Below, piece after piece: positions 58,601 to 64,000 of a DNA stretch of 64,000 nucleotides. Below the pieces are notes generated by a model. It was not told where the DNA came from. It saw only the letters and a list, made by a program, of their open reading frames with translations, and ran no database searches. Position 1 is the stretch's first letter, and every line of letters begins with the position of its first letter. The translations under genes and the position numbers were made by a program. Source of the DNA: Crocodylus rhombifer (lineage: Eukaryota > Chordata > Crocodylia > Crocodylidae); the NCBI GenBank assembly GCA_038503035.1, contig JAVSML010038885.1:1-64000 (forward strand). The letters are read 5' to 3'.

Positions 58601-59724
58601 ACTTTTACACTTAGAAGTCATGTAAGTGTCACTTAACTGTCTTAAAAGCAAAATCTGGGATGAAGTGTCCCCTTAAAGAAGATTCCTATAGAACAAGTAG
58701 CTGTATAGACTTCCTCTCTTTAATCACACTTTGATAAAAAACTAAATACTAATATTTTATAACGAAAAAAAGAACACAGGGCTCTACAAACCATGAGTTT
58801 ATATTCTGGACGTACGCTGGCTCTGAAATGAAGCCACTAATTCATCACAGCACTAGAACATTATTTTGGAATAAAGCCGAAAATAACTTGGGACATTTGA
58901 AGCAATTTTATGTGACAAGAATGGAAATGGAAAATTCTGGGAAATTCTTTCAATGCATCCAAAACAGTTGGCTATAAACCTTTAAGTTCAATAAGCTATT
59001 GGGAACACATTTCAGAAACAAATAAATGAGTTTTAGACAAGATGCTTGAAGCATCTAAGTTTCCTTTGTTTTTTTGTGACCTACTTTGTAGATACTCAGT
59101 TGACAACATATGAGAAATCAGCTACTGATTTACAACAGTGATAATGTTCTTGTATACAAAGTTCACAAAAACTGACTGCTGTTATCTCTCACTGGCTTGG
59201 AGACTGCATCCCATCCTTCCTAATTCTAGCCAGCAGTGATAACACATGCCTTCATCATGTCCTGTCTCAGTTACAGCTGAGTAATTTATTTAGGCTTGAA
59301 AGAATCAGTTCAGAGAAAACTGCACCTTGGATAGAATACAGAAGGAGTTCACCTCATCAGCTTTATAGGTTGCCAAGAGCAAAGCACTCCTCTCTTGGTG
59401 CTAGCGATCTATACAATAAATATCACATTACTAAAATAAGGACAGTAAGCTAAAACATAAAGCAGTGAGTAGAAAATGCCAAGGCATGACTTAGAGATGG
59501 CCTCATCTTCTAGAACTGTGACTATCTTCATCATTTCCAATTACTGAGCACAATGAAAGTGGCTGCCGTGAGCATGAAGCTCAGTTACACAGGAAACAGG
59601 TTGCTCAGGAGCTGGCTCCAGAGTTCAGGACTGACTTCTAGAAGAGCTGGGATCACTCCCTCATGCTTCAGTTGAAAGATCACTTTGACCTTGACTTCCA
59701 AAACAGCAACTTGGGTTCTAACAT
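58601..59724. other. intergenic sequence, nothing recognised
   Basis: AT-rich, with no gene or repeat that I can name. Confidence 0.5.
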
Positions 59725-60807
59725 GCGGTGGACATAGTCTTTCTGGACTTTAGGAATGCCTTCGACACTGTCTCTCACCCCATCCTCATTAAAAAATTAG
59801 GCGACTGTGGTGTCAACCCCTACACAGTCAAATGAGTAACAAATTGGCTGGAGGGCTGCACCCAGAGAGTGGTGGTGGACAGGTCACTTTTGACCTGGAG
59901 GGACAGGGGCAGTGGGGTTCCGCAGGGCTCGGTTCTCGGGCCTGCATTGTTCAACACCTTCATCAGCAACTTGGACGAGGGGGTGAAAAGCACCTCATTC
60001 AGGTTCACAGATGACACTAAGATGTGTGGAGAAGTCAGCACGCTAGTAGAAAGGGACAGGCTACAACTAGATCTGCACAGGTTACAGGGGTGGGCAGATG
60101 ACAATACGATGAGTTTCAATACGGACAAGTGCAAGGTGATGCACCTGGGGAGGAAAAACCAGCAGCATACCTACAGGCTGGGGAATTCCCTTCTTATTAG
60201 CACAGAGGCAGAAAAGGATCTTGGAGTTACTATTGATTCCAAGATGAACATGGGCCGCCAATGTGAGGACACGGTCAGGAAGGCTAATCACACCTTATCA
60301 TGCATCCACAGATGCATCACGAGCAGATCCAAGGAGGTGATCCTCCCCCTCTATGCAGCACTGGTCAGGCCGCAGCTGCAGTACTGCGTCCAGTTCTGGG
60401 CACCGCACTTCAGAAGGGATGTGGACAACATCAAGAGGATCCAGAGGAGGGCCACCTGCATGATCAGGGGGCAGCAGGGGAGACCCTATGAGGAGAGACT
60501 ACAGGACCTGAACCTGTTTAGCCTCCACAAGAGAAGGCTGAGAGGGGATCTGATGGCCACCTACAAACTTGCTAAGAGGGACCAGCAAACAATGGGAGGG
60601 GCCCTGTTCCCCCGAGCACTACCGGGAGTTACAAGGAATAATGGCCATAAGCTGACTGAGAGTAGGTTCAGGCTAGGCATCAGGAGGTGCTACTTCACAG
60701 TCAGGGTGGCTAGGAGCTGCAACCAACTTCCAAGGGAAGTGGTGCTCACTCCTACCCTTGGGGTCTTCAAAAGGAGGCTAGACAATCACCTAGCTGGAGT
60801 CATTTGA
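59725..60807 (+). pseudogene. CR1 ORF2 C-terminal half, one stop codon
   Basis: The frame is continuous to the native TGA at 60805-60807 apart from one in-frame TGA at 59833-59835. The uninterrupted part is 312 codons from 59869. It contains SGVPQGSVLGPALFN, the catalytic box F-T-D-D at 60004-60015 (alanine to threonine relative to FADD), KCKVMHLGRKNQQHTYRL, then EVILPLYAALVRPQLQYCV, RIQRRATCMIRG and the C-terminal LGVFKRRLDNHLAGVI. Motif A reads F-R-N-A-F-D, where the young copy at 45.5 kb has F-K-K-A-F-D. Both box aspartates remain, but the N-terminal RT part and endonuclease are missing. Confidence 0.9.
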
Positions 60808-60898
60808 CCCCAGCATCCTTTCCTGCCCATGGCAGGCAGTCAGACTTGATGACCTGCTTAGGTCCCTTCTGACCCTACCAGCTATGAAACTATGAACT
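59725..60898 (+). mobile_element. CR1 LINE, 5'-truncated, complete 3' end
   Basis: It starts at RT motif A (VDIVFLDFRNAFDTVSHPIL) and ends with TAGGTCCCTTCTGACCC and two CTATGAA(A/C) units. It belongs to the same subfamily as the copy at 28.9 kb, with shared KDLGV-IDSKMNMGRQC and LTESRFRLGIRR-type segments. It differs from the 45.5 kb copy. Confidence 0.92.
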
Positions 60899-62220
60899 TA
60901 TTCATTAGAGGGACAAGCAGCAAAAAAACCCACCAAAGGCAAGTTTTCTTTGAGAAAGAATAAAAAAAGCAGCCTCAGTTCAAAACTCCTAGTCCCCTTG
61001 CTTATTTTTTTAATTCTAGAGGGCTTTCCAGTAACATAAGAGCGGGCATGGTAAAAGAACAATATAGATAATGAAAGCTGCAATTTGCCTACAAACCTTT
61101 CAGTGAACTGGTAATTCAGCTGAATAGTCCAGTAGCTATTTTCCATATATATTGCTGTAGGTGACAGTTATCAAGACATTTTTTCATTGTTAAGCCTCAG
61201 GGGGAAACAGCTTTAAGCTGCTCCTAGGTCTTCAAGATATACCTTATACCAAAAAACTGAAGGTGGTTAGGTATTTAATGAAAATAATATGTTTCCTTAA
61301 GTAACATAGAAATCGACCCACCAGCTGCTTTCTGTCAGTTTACTCAGTTCAGTTTTTTTTATACGATGAATTAATATGATGAATGTTTATTAACTGCAGT
61401 TCACATTTTGAATGTAAGTGCTTAAAGTAAATTACGTAAATCCATTCCAGATACCAGGAACTGCAAGTGGAATTAAGGGAGCTGTGAATGCTCAGCCTTG
61501 GTGATGAGACAGGGTTTTTTTTTTTAATTTAAGCAATATAGTTAAGGCACCCAAGTCTAAAAACATGTTTTCCCCTTCAGTAAAGCATTTGTCTAGAAGT
61601 CCCATGTTTTTAAAAAGCCAGTATGATTTTATACAATGGTTCCACAACAGTCATACCATAGCAGGTCTTTGGGTCACTTGGGTTCCTTAGCCGTGAGGTT
61701 GATCGAGGCTCCGTACAGGGTCTAATCCTTTGAAAAATTCTAACCCCCGAGGGGCCAAGACAATGCTTCTTTAGGCATTATATGTTAGAGCCCGATCCTC
61801 TGCAGTGAAAGGCTTTGTAGCATCATTTACTCCGGATCAAGAGAACAGCAGCATATTAAAACTAATCCCTCAAACTAAAACTGACACATTTTTGGCCTGC
61901 TCAGCAGTTCTGTTTTGGGTGTGAATGTCAAGTATTTTGCCTGATAGTTTCCAATGGCTAAAAAAAGACATAATGTTGAAAGCTCCACTTTTCTTCCCAC
62001 TAACTTCTTCCCCCTATTCATTACCATGAACCTGCCTGGGTCCAAAGAAAATTGAAAAGAGAAACTTTCTCTGGGGAAGTGTGCTGTGCTTTGTAATGGC
62101 TACTGATAAAGCACTAACAATAAGCCAGCACACATTTAACATTACACTATCCTAAAGTAGAAGTTGCAGAGTAACAAATAAGGACAAGAGGAATGAAATC
62201 ATATAAGGCTCCAACACACT
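60899..62220. other. intergenic sequence, nothing recognised
   Basis: AT-rich, with no gene or repeat that I can support. Confidence 0.5.
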
Positions 62221-62946
62221 GGGTGTGTCTACACAAGATGCTTACAGCATGGTTGACTAACTCTGCAGTAAACATCTCAGTATCTACAGGTGCACTCCTA
62301 TTAGGGTGCACAAAACTAATAAAGTCTGCTGCAGAGTCTTTTTGTGTGCAGCAATGCACACGTAGATGCTTTCCCAGCTGGCTGAGACACAGGGTGCATC
62401 AGTGCAAGGCTAGTCAGCAGGCAGCCCCTGAGCTGAAGCACCCCTGTGCCTTAGCCCGCCACTCGACAGCACATGGAACCCGGTTGGAGCAGCCCGGACT
62501 GGCTGGGGACCCAGGGAGATCAGCCTGCCAGCCCAGGGCTGCCCCGACAGGGGTCCACATGCTGCAGAGGGGCTGGCTGGGGCACAGGGTGCTTTAGTGC
62601 TGGACTAGCTGGCAGGCAGCCCCCACGCTGAAGTACCCTGTGCCCCAGCCAGCCTCTCTACAGCGCATGGAGCCTTGTTGGAGGAGCCGTGAGCGGGCTG
62701 CTCTGACAGGGCTCCACGTGCTGCGGAGCGGCTGGCTGGAATGCAGAGTGCTTCAGTGCAGGGGGCTGCCTGCCAGCTAGCCCCACGCTGGTCTCCTGCC
62801 ACGTCCCTGCCAGTTTGGGCTGCTCCAACCAGGCTCCATGTGCACAAATAAACTCCAGAGAAATATGGTCTGAAGTGTTTTGCTCCCGGGCACATTTTCA
62901 AATGGCATATTGCTCCGGAGTTTATTACACGTGTTGACATGTCACC
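62221..62946 (+). mobile_element. GTCTACA-group element with GC-rich tandem core
   Basis: The left end GGGTGTGTCTACACAAGATG closely matches the terminus of the copy ending at 19496. The right end (reverse complement GGTGACATGTCAACACGTG) is a weaker inverted match. The interior (62379-62800) is a diverged tandem array of about 2.5 units starting GCTGGCTG. It contains a perfect hairpin with 20-bp arms (62571-62590 and 62635-62654). Near the right end another inverted pair matches at 19 of 21 positions (62847-62867 and 62906-62926). It has no transposase. Confidence 0.55.
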
Positions 62947-64000
62947 TATATAGAAAAGAACAATGTTGGGTTTGTACTCCAGAAAACAATGGAAACGTGG
63001 GGATATGTTTCCACTCTAGCCATATCAATGTAAATCTTGATACCAAGCAGAATACAGAAACTATTTCCAAGCTGCAATGTAGCCTAACTACTAAGCACAT
63101 GGTAATCAAGACCCCACATAAACAGAGATTACAGACATCTTATCTCCATGAAGAAAATCAATTCCATATCATCTGACAGTTCAGAGAAGAACATTTTATT
63201 ACATTTATTGTGAATATATTGCCAAGGATAGACAAGGTTCAGTTATGCTGAATGGTTCCCAAGGTCGAGGAACATCTTTCTTCTAAGGCTTCCAGCTGGC
63301 AACTTCATCCTCACACTCTTTCATCTGCTCCCTTGTGTTTATTTTAGAATACTACTTGTGACGACAATAGAATTACTGAATCTGCCTGTACAGCCTCAAG
63401 ATGGTTGTTTTTAGCAGAAAGATGTATGAAAAGTAACTGGTTTATAACCCAGTGATTCAGACTCATTATTTCAGGTTTAACCTCACATTTCTGACTATTT
63501 TCTCATCTGTATGAAAAATATTTTAACAAAGAAGGATTAAAGTCAAGGAACCAAATTTTTTATTCAATTTTTTTGCACTTTTTACACAAGACTCTCTATT
63601 TAAAAGCACCTCGCAGAATACTACTGGTAAGGGTAAAGATGTGGTGATGTACCTGGAGACTCCTTAGATGTTTTTCATGATTTCACTGCAGATCTTGCTT
63701 CTAGCCAAGGTAGTGGGAGATTAACCACTAACGTCACCCACAACAAAATTAAGACCTTAATGAGAAAATAGTACACCTAAAGTTCTTACTTGAAGTGAAT
63801 TCCTAAGTTCTTCAGTCATGGGGAATGTTGTTAAGTTTATGCTTTGAAAGAAATGACTTGGAATAACCATTTTTTTCAGATGTAGAGTACCTGAGGATGT
63901 GAGTCATGAATAGGATTATCTGTCTTTATAACCGATGTCAGACGCTTTGTTTTTCTTATTACACAATGACCTCTGTAATGGATAAAAATTAAAGGAAACG
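62947..64000. other. intergenic sequence to window end
   Basis: AT-rich, with no gene or repeat recognised. Confidence 0.5.

Overview
The window is vertebrate nuclear DNA, most likely crocodilian. It contains one recognisable host gene fragment, the last coding exon of angiopoietin-1 (ANGPT1) on the + strand at 4821-4981. The rest is non-coding sequence and transposable-element remains. A crocodilian source is inferred from several things together: many CR1 LINEs with the typical 3' end, older L3-like CR1 relatives, a Penelope-like element, hAT-type miniature elements, long solo-LTR-like repeats, and a short repeat with a U2 snRNA-derived head, a SINE class described from crocodilians. A turtle cannot be excluded. 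I see no sign of a bacterial, viral or organellar source.

Layout. 1-4820 is the 3' part of the last ANGPT1 intron and carries an old L3-like LINE in two pieces of opposite orientation. 4821-4981 is the exon, followed by a probable 3' UTR of about 2.1 kb (4982-~7110) almost free of repeats. From ~7.1 to ~20 kb the intergenic DNA has only small repeats: a CR1 3' end, a 105-bp hAT miniature element with target duplications, and a cluster of perfect hairpins at 16.7 kb. From 20 to 64 kb the window is dense in mobile elements: CR1 copies at 20.9-22.7, 28.9-29.6, 36.7-41.0 (minus), 45.5-47.2 and 59.7-60.9 kb; L3-like copies at 27.7 and 31.6 kb; a Penelope-like element at 44.2-48.4 kb; and a decayed endonuclease/reverse-transcriptase LINE of a different clade (I/Nimb-like, tentative) at 51.3-54.0 kb.

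Two nests record the order of insertions. At 36.65-40.96 kb a minus-strand CR1 is split by a 1007-bp solo LTR (TG...CA ends, exact 5-bp duplication GAAGG) and by a second GC-rich element. At 44.2-48.4 kb a Penelope-like element is split by the same GC-rich element, which is itself split by a young CR1 whose reverse transcriptase frame has a single stop codon. Removing the insert restores the Penelope reading frame at the junction.

A second theme is a set of non-autonomous repeats whose ends resemble GGGYRCGTCTACA and whose interiors hold near-perfect hairpins. Four copies share a TTTAGTAC-type stem. These are the best candidates for something undescribed. No element appears able to move on its own, and no second host gene, tRNA, rRNA or CRISPR array was recognised.
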